This document shows, piece after piece, positions 1 to 7,892 of a DNA stretch of 64,000 nt. The notes under the pieces are model-generated. The model ran no database searches and was not told the origin of the DNA. It saw only the letters and a program-made list of their open reading frames with translations. The stretch is from the NCBI GenBank assembly GCA_019419455.1, contig DXZW01000044.1, forward strand, positions 62,001 to 126,000. The letters are read 5' to 3'. The stretch's first letter is position 1; every line of letters begins with the position of its first letter. The DNA comes from Collinsella sp. (lineage in GTDB: Bacteria > Actinomycetota > Coriobacteriia > Coriobacteriales > Coriobacteriaceae). Position numbers and translations under genes: made by a program.

Positions 1-366
1 TACCACGAGGTCGACTCCTCTGAGGCCGCCTTCAAGATCGCCGGTTCCATGGCTATCAAGGACGCCCTCAAGAAGTCCGATCCGCAGCTGCTCGAGCCGA
101 TCATGGCTGTCGAGGTCGAGACCCCCGAGCAGTACATGGGCGACGTTATGGGCAACCTCTCCGGTCGCCGCGGCAAGATCGAGGGCATGGAGGATCGCAA
201 GAACAGCAAGCTCATCCGTGCCAAGGTGCCGCTGGGCGAGATGTTCGGTTACGCTACCGACCTTCGCTCCCAGACCCAGGGCCGTGCATCCTACACGATG
301 CAGTTCGACTCTTATGAGCCGGCGCCCAAGTCCATCGTGGACGAGGTCATGAGCAAGAACGCCTAA
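1..366 (+). CDS. fusA: Elongation factor G, C-terminal fragment
   Basis: The frame is open from the first base, so the gene begins outside the window. The visible 121 residues match the C-terminal domains IV/V of EF-G, the GTPase that moves tRNA and mRNA on the ribosome. Recognisable are the segment around MGDVMGNLSGRRGKIEGME, which is typical of EF-G domain V, and the tail with the RSQTQGRASYTMQF block. It ends with TAA and is followed 60 bases later by rpsJ, so this is the end of a str-type operon. Nothing looks broken; only the window edge truncates it. Confidence 0.97.
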   Translation, partial: YHEVDSSEAAFKIAGSMAIKDALKKSDPQLLEPIMAVEVETPEQYMGDVMGNLSGRRGKIEGMEDRKNSKLIRAKVPLGEMFGYATDLRSQTQGRASYTMQFDSYEPAPKSIVDEVMSKNA

Positions 367-426
367 GTTCGAGCTCCCTGTTACGTAATCCGCGAGAACA
401 TCTCTCGCACTCTTTGGAGGTTTAAG

Positions 427-735
427 TTGGCTACCCAGAAGATCCGCATTCGCCTCAAGGGCTATGATCACGAGGTCGTCGATCAGTCCGCGAAGCTCAT
501 CGTTGAGACCGCTCAGAAGACCGGCGCTCGCGTTTCCGGTCCTGTCCCCCTGCCCACCGAGCGCAACCTGTACACGGTTATCCGCTCGCCGCACGTGAAC
601 AAGGACTCCCGTGAGCAGTTCGAGATGCGCACCCACAAGCGCCTCATCGACATCCTCGACCCCACCTCGGGCACCGTTGATTCGCTCATGCGTCTCGACC
701 TTCCCGCTGGCGTCGACATCGACATCAAGCTCTAA
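427..735 (+). CDS. rpsJ: 30S ribosomal protein S10
   Basis: This encodes S10 (102 residues), a 30S subunit head protein that also takes part in NusB-dependent antitermination. The whole length matches the family, including the segment GPVPLPTERNLYTVIRSPHV. The start is a TTG at 427, preceded by TGGAGG at 415-420; no in-frame ATG fits. It follows fusA and is closed by a terminator, so it is cotranscribed with the str operon and separated by about 13.9 kb from rplC, its usual neighbour in the S10 operon. Confidence 0.97.
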   Translation: MATQKIRIRLKGYDHEVVDQSAKLIVETAQKTGARVSGPVPLPTERNLYTVIRSPHVNKDSREQFEMRTHKRLIDILDPTSGTVDSLMRLDLPAGVDIDIKL

Positions 736-756
736 GCGATATCGCTCATAGCTTAC

Positions 757-796
757 AGAGCCCCGCTACCATTACGGTAGCGGGGCTCTTTTGTTT
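757..796 (+). terminator. Intrinsic terminator after rpsJ
   Basis: A perfect 14-bp stem (AGAGCCCCGCTACC / GGTAGCGGGGCTCT) with a 5-base loop is followed by a T-rich stretch. It ends the fusA-rpsJ transcript before the convergent birA gene. Confidence 0.93.
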
Positions 797-850
797 TGAA
801 TGATGGTTTGGACTGCCGGGTATTGCTGCCGAGTAGGTGGCTGCGGCGCC

Positions 851-1627
851 CTATTCGCTCAAGGGGCGCAGCGATGCCTCCTCAAAATGGAAGGATCGCA
901 CGCCGCCTTCCGTTTCGATACACGCGCGACCAAAGGCATCGACGGTTTTAAAGATGCCGCGTGCCAGCTCGTCACCGGCAGGGGAACGGGCGATAACGTG
1001 CTCCCCAATCCAATTGAGGTGAGCGACATATTCGCCGTGGACGGGCGCGAGTGGTCCGGCGTTATCTTCCATGGCGTTGAGACGCTCTGCCCACGCGTTC
1101 ACAGCGTTTACGACGGTGTGATAGACCTCCTTGAGTAACACATCGACGGCGGGAACGTTCTCGTTGAGATCCGAGAGACCGATTGCCGGCAGGCCGCCAT
1201 CGGGAACCTCCGAGGGCACATAGTTCACATTGACGCCAATGCCGCATACGGCGAAAGGTTTGCCGTCGTTATCGCGTGCGGCCTCGACCAGAATGCCGCC
1301 GAGCTTGCGCCCTCGCGCGACCAGATCGTTGGGCCATTTGAGGTCAATCTCGTTTGCAAGGCCCTGCATTTCGAGCGCCTCGAGCACCGCTAGGCCGCTG
1401 ACGGCGGCAAGACCAGAGTACTTTGCAGGATTAACGCATGGGCGCAGAACAATCGAAAGCAATAGGTTGCCGGCGGTTGAATCCCACTTGTGGCCGCGCC
1501 GGCCGCGTCCTGCTGTCTGAGCCCGGGCGGCAAGTCCTGTGCCGTGCGGCGCTCCCTGTTTTCCTGCTTCGAGCAGGTCATCGTTGGTCGATCCGGTTAC
1601 GTCGACCACCGTTAAACGAGAATCCAT
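851..1627 (-). CDS. birA: Biotin--[acetyl-CoA-carboxylase] ligase (short, no HTH)
   Basis: This 258-residue BirA/LplA-fold ligase makes biotinyl-AMP and transfers biotin to a lysine of the biotin carrier protein. The biotin-binding loop GRGRRGHKW is near residues 41-49 and the KWPND motif near 98. The N-terminal winged-helix DNA-binding domain of bifunctional BirA is absent, so this form should not act as a repressor itself. The start ATG at 1627 is preceded by AGGAGG at suitable spacing. The gene is divergent from the fab/acc operon, whose AccB is the obvious substrate. The ORF on the opposite strand at 800-1138 is a shadow. Confidence 0.95.
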   Translation of the reverse strand: MDSRLTVVDVTGSTNDDLLEAGKQGAPHGTGLAARAQTAGRGRRGHKWDSTAGNLLLSIVLRPCVNPAKYSGLAAVSGLAVLEALEMQGLANEIDLKWPNDLVARGRKLGGILVEAARDNDGKPFAVCGIGVNVNYVPSEVPDGGLPAIGLSDLNENVPAVDVLLKEVYHTVVNAVNAWAERLNAMEDNAGPLAPVHGEYVAHLNWIGEHVIARSPAGDELARGIFKTVDAFGRACIETEGGVRSFHFEEASLRPLSE

Positions 1628-1725
1628 AACAGCTGCTACCTCCTAAGGTAATAAGGCAATCGCGTAATGGTGTCGAGAGATAGACACAATGTGAAGCCTT
1701 TGTCGCATTTGAACAATTTAATGTT

Positions 1726-1787
1726 AACACGTCAACAACGACTGAAATGCGTTATCCTCTCTTGGTCGATGTAAACACGTCAATAAC
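1726..1787. promoter_or_regulatory. Pair of 14-bp direct repeats upstream of fabH
   Basis: AACACGTCAACAAC at 1726-1739 recurs as AACACGTCAATAAC at 1774-1787 (one mismatch, 48 bp apart). The first copy overlaps a TGTTAACA palindrome. The repeats lie between divergent birA and fabH, where a promoter and an operator for fatty acid synthesis would be expected. A TATCCT at 1753-1758 could be a -10 element. The role as operator is inferred. Confidence 0.45.
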
Positions 1788-1803
1788 TCAAAGGAGGTTA
1801 GTG

Positions 1804-2763
1804 ATGGGTTTCACGATTCTTGGAACAGGCTCGGCGCTTCCTAAGCGCAGTGTTTCCAATGACGAGCTGTCTGAGTTCCTCGATACCTCGGATGAGTGGA
1901 TTTTTACCCGCACAGGTATCAAGAGCCGCCACGTCTGCTCCACCGAGTCACTTGACGACCTCGCCGTAGCGGCGAGCGAGCGGGCACTCCAGGTGTCCGG
2001 AATCGACGCGAGCCAGCTGGATCTGATCGTCTGCTCGACGACAACGGGTGACCATCTCGTTCCCGCCGAGGCATGTGCCGTTGCCGTGCGTCTGGGCGCG
2101 ACGTGCCCTGCCTTCGATGTCTCGGCGGCCTGCGCCGGCTTCGTATTTGCGCTCGATGTCGCCGAGGGCTATATCGCCCGAGGACGAGCCAAGCATGTGC
2201 TTGTCGTTGCTGCCGAGCAGATGACGCGCGCGCTTGACTGGACAGATCGCGCCACGTGCGTGCTCTTTGGTGACGGCGCGGGTGCTGCAGTGATAGAAGC
2301 TGGGGGAGACAGCCCCCTTGCCGTCGAGCTTTCGACGGCGCCCGACGTCGAGACGTTGCGCGTTCCCGGTCTGATCGGCACCTCGCCGTTTAAGGACTCC
2401 GCTGATAGTGAGAGCGTGCTGTCCATGAATGGCCGCCGCGTGTTCAAGTTCGGCGTCAACGCCATCTGCGACACGGTCCATAAGCTTGCGATCGATGCGG
2501 GCATTTCGGTCGAAGACATCGATCATTTTGTATTCCATCAGGCTAACGAACGAATCCTGAGTCAGGCGGTCAAGCGCCTCGGCGTGCCAGACGAGCGCGT
2601 GGTTCGAACGCTGCGCGAGACCGGCAACATTTCGAGCGCCTGCATTCCCTTTGCGCTTGACCGGCTGGCACGTACCGACGCACTGACTGCGGGCGACACC
2701 ATCGCCCTCGTTGGATTTGGCGCCGGTTTGGATATAGGTGGCTATTTACTTCGCTGGAAGTAG
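1804..2763 (+). CDS. fabH: 3-oxoacyl-ACP synthase III (KAS III)
   Basis: This starts fatty acid chains by condensing acetyl-CoA (or a branched acyl-CoA) with malonyl-ACP. The protein has 319 residues, normal for the family. The catalytic triad is visible: Cys110 in SAACAGF, His245 in HQAN and Asn275 in GNISSA. ATG 1804 is preferred because AGGAGG at 1792-1797 sits 6 bases upstream; GTG 1801 is too close to that site, and the longer reading to 1747 adds unlike residues. It is the first gene of a ten-gene fab/acc operon. Confidence 0.96.
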   Translation: MGFTILGTGSALPKRSVSNDELSEFLDTSDEWIFTRTGIKSRHVCSTESLDDLAVAASERALQVSGIDASQLDLIVCSTTTGDHLVPAEACAVAVRLGATCPAFDVSAACAGFVFALDVAEGYIARGRAKHVLVVAAEQMTRALDWTDRATCVLFGDGAGAAVIEAGGDSPLAVELSTAPDVETLRVPGLIGTSPFKDSADSESVLSMNGRRVFKFGVNAICDTVHKLAIDAGISVEDIDHFVFHQANERILSQAVKRLGVPDERVVRTLRETGNISSACIPFALDRLARTDALTAGDTIALVGFGAGLDIGGYLLRWK

Positions 2764-2814
2764 TCGCACATAGGAAATAAAAACGCCCTAGGGCACAACC
2801 AAAGGAGAACTACC

Positions 2815-3051
2815 ATGGCAGATCAGAAGACCTTCGAGCGCGTTTGCGACGTTATCCGCGAGACCGCCGGTCTTGACGATGTCGAGATGAAGCCCGAGTC
2901 CACGCTCGAGGAGATTGGTCTCGACAGCCTGGGCACCGTCGAGATCCTCGTTGCCGTCGAGGACGAGTTTGGCATCCAGCTCGATACCGAGGAGAACCCC
3001 AAGACGGTCGGCGAGTTCGCCGATACGGTCGAGGCGGCATTGGAGAAGTAG
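2815..3051 (+). CDS. acpP: Acyl carrier protein
   Basis: This is a 78-residue acidic acyl carrier protein that carries growing acyl chains on a phosphopantetheine arm. The attachment serine is Ser38 in the motif GLDSLGTVE. Length and charge are typical. A strong AAAGGAGAA site precedes ATG 2815. It lies between fabH and fabK within the fatty acid synthesis operon; no holo-ACP synthase gene is seen in the window. Confidence 0.97.
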   Translation: MADQKTFERVCDVIRETAGLDDVEMKPESTLEEIGLDSLGTVEILVAVEDEFGIQLDTEENPKTVGEFADTVEAALEK

Positions 3052-3053
3052 AG

Positions 3054-3998
3054 ATGCTCAAGACTCCTCTCTGCGATCTGCTCGGCATCGAAAAGCCCGT
3101 GTTCCAGGGCGGTATGGCCTGGATTGCCGATGCCTCGCTGGCGTCCGCAGTGTCCGAGGCGGGTGGCTTAGGCATCATCGCGGCCATGAACGCCGACGCC
3201 AACTGGCTTCGCGACCAGATTCATGAGCTGCGCGCCAAGACGGATAAGCCCTTTGGCGTCAACGTCATGCTCATGAGCCCGTTTGCCGACGAGGTTGCAC
3301 AGGTCGTGATTGACGAGCGAGTGCCGGTCGTCGTGACGGGCGCCGGCAATCCCGCCAAGTACATGAAGGCGTGGAACGAGGCGGGCATCAAGGTCATCCC
3401 GGTCGTTGCCTCGGTGGCGCTGGCGCGCCTCGTGGCACGTCGTGGAGCCACGGCGGTTGTTGCCGAGGGTACCGAATCGGGCGGCCATATTGGCGAGACC
3501 TCGACGATGGCACTGGTGCCGCAGGTCGTCGATGCGGTTGACATTCCCGTCGTGGCCGCCGGCGGTATTGCCGACGGCCGCGGCGTGGCGGCCGCCTTTA
3601 TGCTGGGCGCCGAAGGCGTGCAAGTGGGTACGCGCTTTCTGGTCGCAGACGAGTGCACCGTCTCGGAGCAGTACAAAGAGATGGTCCTGAAGGCCAACGA
3701 CACTTCAACGCGTGCGACCGGTCGCTCGACGGGACATCCAGTGCGCGCCCTCAAGAGCCCCTTCACCAACGCCTATGCCAAGAGCGAGGGTTCCGGCGCG
3801 AGTGCCGAGGAGCTCGGGGCCATGGGTACGGGCGCCCTTCGCAAGGCCGCCAAGGACGGCAATTACGAAGAGGGTTCGTTTTTGTGTGGGCAGATTGCCG
3901 GCATGGTCAACGAGCGCCAAAGCGCACGTGAAATCGTTGACGACCTGGTCGATGGTGCCGAGCGCGTTCTGAAGGGTGCGTCCACATGGGTAGCGTAG
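3054..3998 (+). CDS. fabK: Enoyl-ACP reductase II (FMN type)
   Basis: This 314-residue TIM-barrel FMN protein of the NPD/2-nitropropane dioxygenase family reduces the enoyl-ACP double bond at the end of each elongation cycle. Visible are the N-terminal PVFQGGMAWIA segment, the EGTESGGHIGE loop and the AAGGIADGRGVAAA phosphate-binding region. It starts two bases after acpP and overlaps fabD by 13 bases, indicating tight coupling. No FabI or FabL is seen in the operon, so FabK is the likely sole enoyl reductase here. This type is usually insensitive to triclosan. Confidence 0.94.
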   Translation: MLKTPLCDLLGIEKPVFQGGMAWIADASLASAVSEAGGLGIIAAMNADANWLRDQIHELRAKTDKPFGVNVMLMSPFADEVAQVVIDERVPVVVTGAGNPAKYMKAWNEAGIKVIPVVASVALARLVARRGATAVVAEGTESGGHIGETSTMALVPQVVDAVDIPVVAAGGIADGRGVAAAFMLGAEGVQVGTRFLVADECTVSEQYKEMVLKANDTSTRATGRSTGHPVRALKSPFTNAYAKSEGSGASAEELGAMGTGALRKAAKDGNYEEGSFLCGQIAGMVNERQSAREIVDDLVDGAERVLKGASTWVA

Positions 3999-4912
3999 CG
4001 TTTCTGTTTGCCGGCCAGGGCGCCCAGCACCCCGCGATGGGCGTTGACCTGATCGGGGCATCGCCGGCGGCTGCCGAGGTGTTCGCCATTGCCGACGAGG
4101 TGCGCCCGGGGACCAGCGAGCAGTGCCGGAGCGCCTCCAAGGAGGAGCTCTCGCAGACCGAGAACACGCAGCCGTGCGTGTTCGTTCACGACCTGGCAGC
4201 GGCTACCGCCCTGCGTGAGCGCGGCGTGGTGCCTGCCGCCTGTGCGGGTTTTTCGCTTGGCGAGGTCGCCGCGCTCACCTTTGCGGGGGCATTCGATACG
4301 CGAGCGGGTTTTGAGCTCGTGTGTGAGCGCGCGGCATTGATGGCCGCGGCTGCCGAGCGCCATCCGGGCGGCATGCGCGCCGTCATCAAGCTCGATGCAG
4401 CGCAAGTCGAGAACCTGGCTGCGCAAGCCGGCGAGGACTGCTGGCCGGTCAACTACAACAGCCCGCAGCAGACGGTTGTGGCCGGAGCGCCCGAGGCGCT
4501 GCAGGAGCTCGACGTCCTGGTAAAAGAGGCTGGCGGCCGCGCTATGAAAGTCGCGGTGTCGGGTGCATTCCATAGCCCCTATATGGCCGAGGCGACTTGT
4601 GGCCTTGCTGCATATATCGAGGCCGGTCACACGCCGTCCCCGTTGCTCATTCCTGTTATGGCAAATATGACGGCGGCGCCCTATCCGGCGGACCCGCGAG
4701 CAGCATCGGATGTCTTGGCCAACCAGGTGAGCCATGCCGTGCGCTGGGTCGAAACGCTGCATGCTCTGCAGGATCAAGGCATCGACACGTTTATTGAGGT
4801 TGGCCCTGGCAAAACGCTGTCGGGCCTGGTCAAGCGTACGCTGAGCGACGTTCGCGTGTATTCGTGCGAAACGGCCGAGCAGGTCGCAGCTATTGCCGAC
4901 GAGCTCGCATAG
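3986..4912 (+). CDS. fabD: Malonyl-CoA:ACP transacylase
   Basis: This loads malonyl groups from CoA onto ACP. The protein has 308 residues; the nucleophile is Ser90 in GFSLGE, and the FAGQGAQ start and the HSPYM block with its catalytic histidine (in AFHSPYM) are present. It overlaps the end of fabK by 13 bases and is followed 30 bases later by fabG. Everything expected of a functional FabD is intact. Confidence 0.96.
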   Translation: MGSVAFLFAGQGAQHPAMGVDLIGASPAAAEVFAIADEVRPGTSEQCRSASKEELSQTENTQPCVFVHDLAAATALRERGVVPAACAGFSLGEVAALTFAGAFDTRAGFELVCERAALMAAAAERHPGGMRAVIKLDAAQVENLAAQAGEDCWPVNYNSPQQTVVAGAPEALQELDVLVKEAGGRAMKVAVSGAFHSPYMAEATCGLAAYIEAGHTPSPLLIPVMANMTAAPYPADPRAASDVLANQVSHAVRWVETLHALQDQGIDTFIEVGPGKTLSGLVKRTLSDVRVYSCETAEQVAAIADELA

Positions 4913-4942
4913 TCCACAGGGCTATAACCCGAAAGGAATGAC

Positions 4943-5716
4943 ATGGGCAACTTGAACAACGGCACGCTCGAGCGCAACGACTTACGTCGCGTGGCACTGG
5001 TTACGGGCGGCTCGCGCGGTATCGGCCGCGCCTGCGCTGTCGGTCTGGCGGAGGACGGCTTTGATATCGCCGTCGTCTATGCCGGTAGCGTCGATGCGGC
5101 GCGCGAGACGTGCGAATCCTGCGAGGCCGCTGGCGCCACGGCGCGCGCGTATCAATGCGATGTGGCCGACCCCGATGCCGTCAACGCCTGCGTGGAAGCG
5201 ATTCTCAATGACTTTGGCTCCATTTGGGCGCTCGTCAACAACGCCGGCATCACGCGCGACGGCCTGCTCATGCGTATGGGCGACGATGCCTTCGACCGCG
5301 TGCTCGATGTCAATCTCAAGGGCACGTTCAATACGACGCGCGCGCTCACCAAGACCTTTATGCGCCAGCGCGGCGGTTGCGTCGTCAACATGAGCTCGGT
5401 TGTGGGCCTGATGGGCAATGCCGGGCAGGCCAACTACGCTGCCTCCAAGGCGGGCGTTATCGGCCTGACTAAGGCGGTAGCGCGCGAGCTTGCGCCCCGC
5501 GGCGTACGAGTGAACGCGGTCGCCCCCGGGTTTGTCGAGACAGATATGACGGCAAAACTCTCAGAGAAGGTTCGCGCGGCAACCGAGGAGCAGATTCCCC
5601 TTAAGCGCATGGCGCGCCCCGAGGAAGTGGCCGGCGTGGTGCGCTTTTTGGCGAGCGATGCGGCCGCTTACATTACGGGCGAAGTCATACGCGTCGACGG
5701 CGGAATGGCGATATAG
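4943..5716 (+). CDS. fabG: 3-oxoacyl-ACP reductase
   Basis: This short-chain dehydrogenase performs the NADPH-dependent first reduction of fatty acid elongation. The cofactor motif TGGSRGIG is at residues 21-28, NNAG follows near 95, and the catalytic Ser (NMSS), Tyr and Lys (YAASK) are in place. At 257 residues it is slightly longer than usual, owing to an N-terminal extension of about 14 residues rich in N. ATG 4943 has an AAAGGAATGA site. It sits between fabD and fabF. Confidence 0.95.
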   Translation: MGNLNNGTLERNDLRRVALVTGGSRGIGRACAVGLAEDGFDIAVVYAGSVDAARETCESCEAAGATARAYQCDVADPDAVNACVEAILNDFGSIWALVNNAGITRDGLLMRMGDDAFDRVLDVNLKGTFNTTRALTKTFMRQRGGCVVNMSSVVGLMGNAGQANYAASKAGVIGLTKAVARELAPRGVRVNAVAPGFVETDMTAKLSEKVRAATEEQIPLKRMARPEEVAGVVRFLASDAAAYITGEVIRVDGGMAI

Positions 5717-5755
5717 AAAGCAAGCCGGTTAAGCGGCTTGGATGAGGAGACCATG

Positions 5756-7003
5756 ATGGAACAGAGAGTTGCAATCACCGGCATCGGTGCCGTATCGCCG
5801 CTCGGCAATACCGCGCTTGCCACCTGGGCGGCCATGTGCGCCGGCACGTGCGGTATCGGCCCGATCACGCACTTCGATACCGATGCGTTCGCCGTTAAAG
5901 TGGCGGCCGAGGTCAAGGGCTTTGACGGCAACGAGTACTTTGGCAAGCATGACGCCAAGCATCTCGACCCCTGTGTTCAGTTTGCGATGGCGGCGTCGGA
6001 CGAGGCCATGCACGATGCGGGCCTCGATGTTGAGGGCGCGGTCGATCGCGATCGCCTGGGTGTCTATGTGGGCTCGGGCGTGGGCGGCATGCAGACGCTT
6101 GTCGACAACGTCCACACGATTGCCGATCGCGGGCCTCGTCGCGCATCGCCCTACATGATTGCGATGATGATTCCCAACATGGCTTCGGGCAACATTGCGA
6201 TTCGCCATGAGGCAAAGGGCCCGACCCTGCCCGTGGTGACCGCGTGCGCGACTTCTGCCCATGCGGTGGGCGAGGCGTTCCGCGCCATCAAGCACGGCTA
6301 TGCCGATGCAATCCTGGCCGGCGGCGCCGAGGCCGCCATTATCCCCGATGCCGTTGCGGGCTTTACGTCCTGCCGCGCATTGACCACCAACCCCGATCCC
6401 GCGACGGCCTGCCGCCCGTTCGATGCAGACCGCGACGGTTTTGTGATGGGCGAGGGCGCCTGCGTGCTCGTGCTCGAGGGTATGGAGCACGCACAGGCCC
6501 GCGGTGCGCACATTTACGCAGAGGTCGTGGGCTACGGCAACACCGATGACGCCTACCACATCACGAGTCCCGACCCGGACGCGGCAGGTATCGCCCGTGC
6601 GATATCGCTGTCGGTGGCCGAGGGCGACGTTAAGCCTTCCGAGGGCCTCTACATCAACGCTCACGGCACCTCGACCAAACTCAACGATTCGTCCGAGACG
6701 GCGGGCATCAAACGAGCGCTCGGCGAGGACGCGGCGCGCGCCGCACATGTCTCGTCGACCAAGTCGATGACCGGCCACATGATCGGTGCCACGGGCGCCA
6801 TCGAGGTCATGGCCTGCGCCATGGCGCTCGAGCAGGGCGTGGTGCCGCCGACCATTAACTACCACACACCCGATCCCGCCTGCGATCTTGATTACACGCC
6901 CAATCGCGCGGTTCGCGCCGACCTTACCTGGGCGCTTTCGACCAACCTGGGCTTTGGCGGGCACAACGCCGCCATCGCGCTGCGTAGATATATGAGGAGC
7001 TAG
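5756..7003 (+). CDS. fabF: 3-oxoacyl-ACP synthase II
   Basis: This condensing enzyme elongates acyl-ACP with malonyl-ACP. It is 415 residues from ATG 5756; the GAGGAG at 5744-5749 is 6 bases upstream. ATG 5753 is possible, and TTG 5738 reads through the ribosome site and is unlikely. The Cys-His-His triad is visible as VTACATSAHA, NAHGTSTKLND and STKSMTGHMIGA. It is followed three bases later by accB, so condensing and carboxylase genes share one transcript. The 747-residue reverse ORF across 5729-7972 is a compositional shadow. Confidence 0.95.
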   Translation: MEQRVAITGIGAVSPLGNTALATWAAMCAGTCGIGPITHFDTDAFAVKVAAEVKGFDGNEYFGKHDAKHLDPCVQFAMAASDEAMHDAGLDVEGAVDRDRLGVYVGSGVGGMQTLVDNVHTIADRGPRRASPYMIAMMIPNMASGNIAIRHEAKGPTLPVVTACATSAHAVGEAFRAIKHGYADAILAGGAEAAIIPDAVAGFTSCRALTTNPDPATACRPFDADRDGFVMGEGACVLVLEGMEHAQARGAHIYAEVVGYGNTDDAYHITSPDPDAAGIARAISLSVAEGDVKPSEGLYINAHGTSTKLNDSSETAGIKRALGEDAARAAHVSSTKSMTGHMIGATGAIEVMACAMALEQGVVPPTINYHTPDPACDLDYTPNRAVRADLTWALSTNLGFGGHNAAIALRRYMRS

Positions 7004-7006
7004 AGC

Positions 7007-7450
7007 ATGGATTCCAAAAGACTTGCCGAGATAGCCGATGTGATGGAGGACCGCGGCCTCACGCGCGTACGCGTTGAGGAGCCCGATGGCACCGCGGTCG
7101 AACTCGAGCGCGCGAGCGCCGCGCAGCCGGTTGCCGTGCCCATGCCTATGCCGGGTGCCGTGACTGCTCCGGCGGTGGCTCCTGTCGCCATGCCTGCCGC
7201 CGCACCGGAGCCCAAGGGCACCGAGGTGACCGCTCCCATGGTCGGCGTTTTCTATGCTGCCCCGGCGCCGGGCGACGAGCCGTTTGTGCATGTGGGCTCC
7301 AAGGTCAAGGCCGGCGAGACGCTCTGCATCATCGAGGCCATGAAGGTTCTCAACGAGGTGACGGCAGAGGCGGATGGCGAGGTGCTCGAGATCTGCGTGG
7401 CCGACGGCGACCTCGTAGAGTTTGGCAACTGCCTCATGAGGATCGGATAG
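7007..7450 (+). CDS. accB: Biotin carboxyl carrier protein of acetyl-CoA carboxylase
   Basis: This 147-residue carrier holds biotin for acetyl-CoA carboxylase. The biotinylated lysine is Lys113 in EAMKV, within a standard biotinyl domain from about residue 73. The N-terminal part is joined by a Pro/Ala/Met-rich flexible linker (residues 36-70). GAGGAG precedes ATG 7007. The ligase that should modify it is birA at the divergent end of the locus. Confidence 0.96.
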   Translation: MDSKRLAEIADVMEDRGLTRVRVEEPDGTAVELERASAAQPVAVPMPMPGAVTAPAVAPVAMPAAAPEPKGTEVTAPMVGVFYAAPAPGDEPFVHVGSKVKAGETLCIIEAMKVLNEVTAEADGEVLEICVADGDLVEFGNCLMRIG

Positions 7451-7459
7451 GTGATATCC

Positions 7460-7882
7460 ATGAACAAAGAAGAGCTCAAGAAGCTGTTGCCGCATCGAGA
7501 GCCGATGCTTTTGCTCGACAAAGCCGAGCTGGTGGGCGACGAGGCCCACGGCAAGATCACGATCACGGGCGACGAGTACTTTTTGCAGGGGCATTTTCCG
7601 GGAAACCCGGTGGTCCCCGGCGTGATCCAATGCGAGATGCTCGCCCAGAACTGCTGCGTGCTGCTGATGGGCGATGAGGAGGCGCGTGGCACGACGCCGT
7701 TCTACACGAGTCTGGACAAGGTGCGCTTTAAGCGTCCGGTGCGCCCGGGCGACACGGTGGATCTGGTGTGCTCCATCACGCGAGCGCGCGGGCCGTTCCG
7801 CTTTGCGACTGGTACTGCGAGCGTCAACGGTGAGGTTTGCTGCCGCGCCGATATGTCCTTTGCACTCATGCACGAAAGTTAA
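7460..7882 (+). CDS. fabZ: 3-hydroxyacyl-ACP dehydratase
   Basis: This hot-dog-fold dehydratase makes trans-2-enoyl-ACP. It has 140 residues from ATG 7460. The catalytic His45 and Glu59 are in QGHFPGNPVVPGVIQCEML. GTG 7451 would add three residues, but AGGTGAT at 7449-7455 acts better as a ribosome site for ATG 7460. It is placed unusually between accB and accC, so the carboxylase genes are interrupted by a FAS gene, a layout also seen in some Firmicutes. Confidence 0.94.
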   Translation: MNKEELKKLLPHREPMLLLDKAELVGDEAHGKITITGDEYFLQGHFPGNPVVPGVIQCEMLAQNCCVLLMGDEEARGTTPFYTSLDKVRFKRPVRPGDTVDLVCSITRARGPFRFATGTASVNGEVCCRADMSFALMHES

Positions 7883-7892
7883 GGAAGTCTTC

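Noticed and set aside
800..1138. 112-codon plus-strand frame
   Set aside because: It overlaps birA on the other strand and has no ribosome site; its residues do not resemble a known protein.
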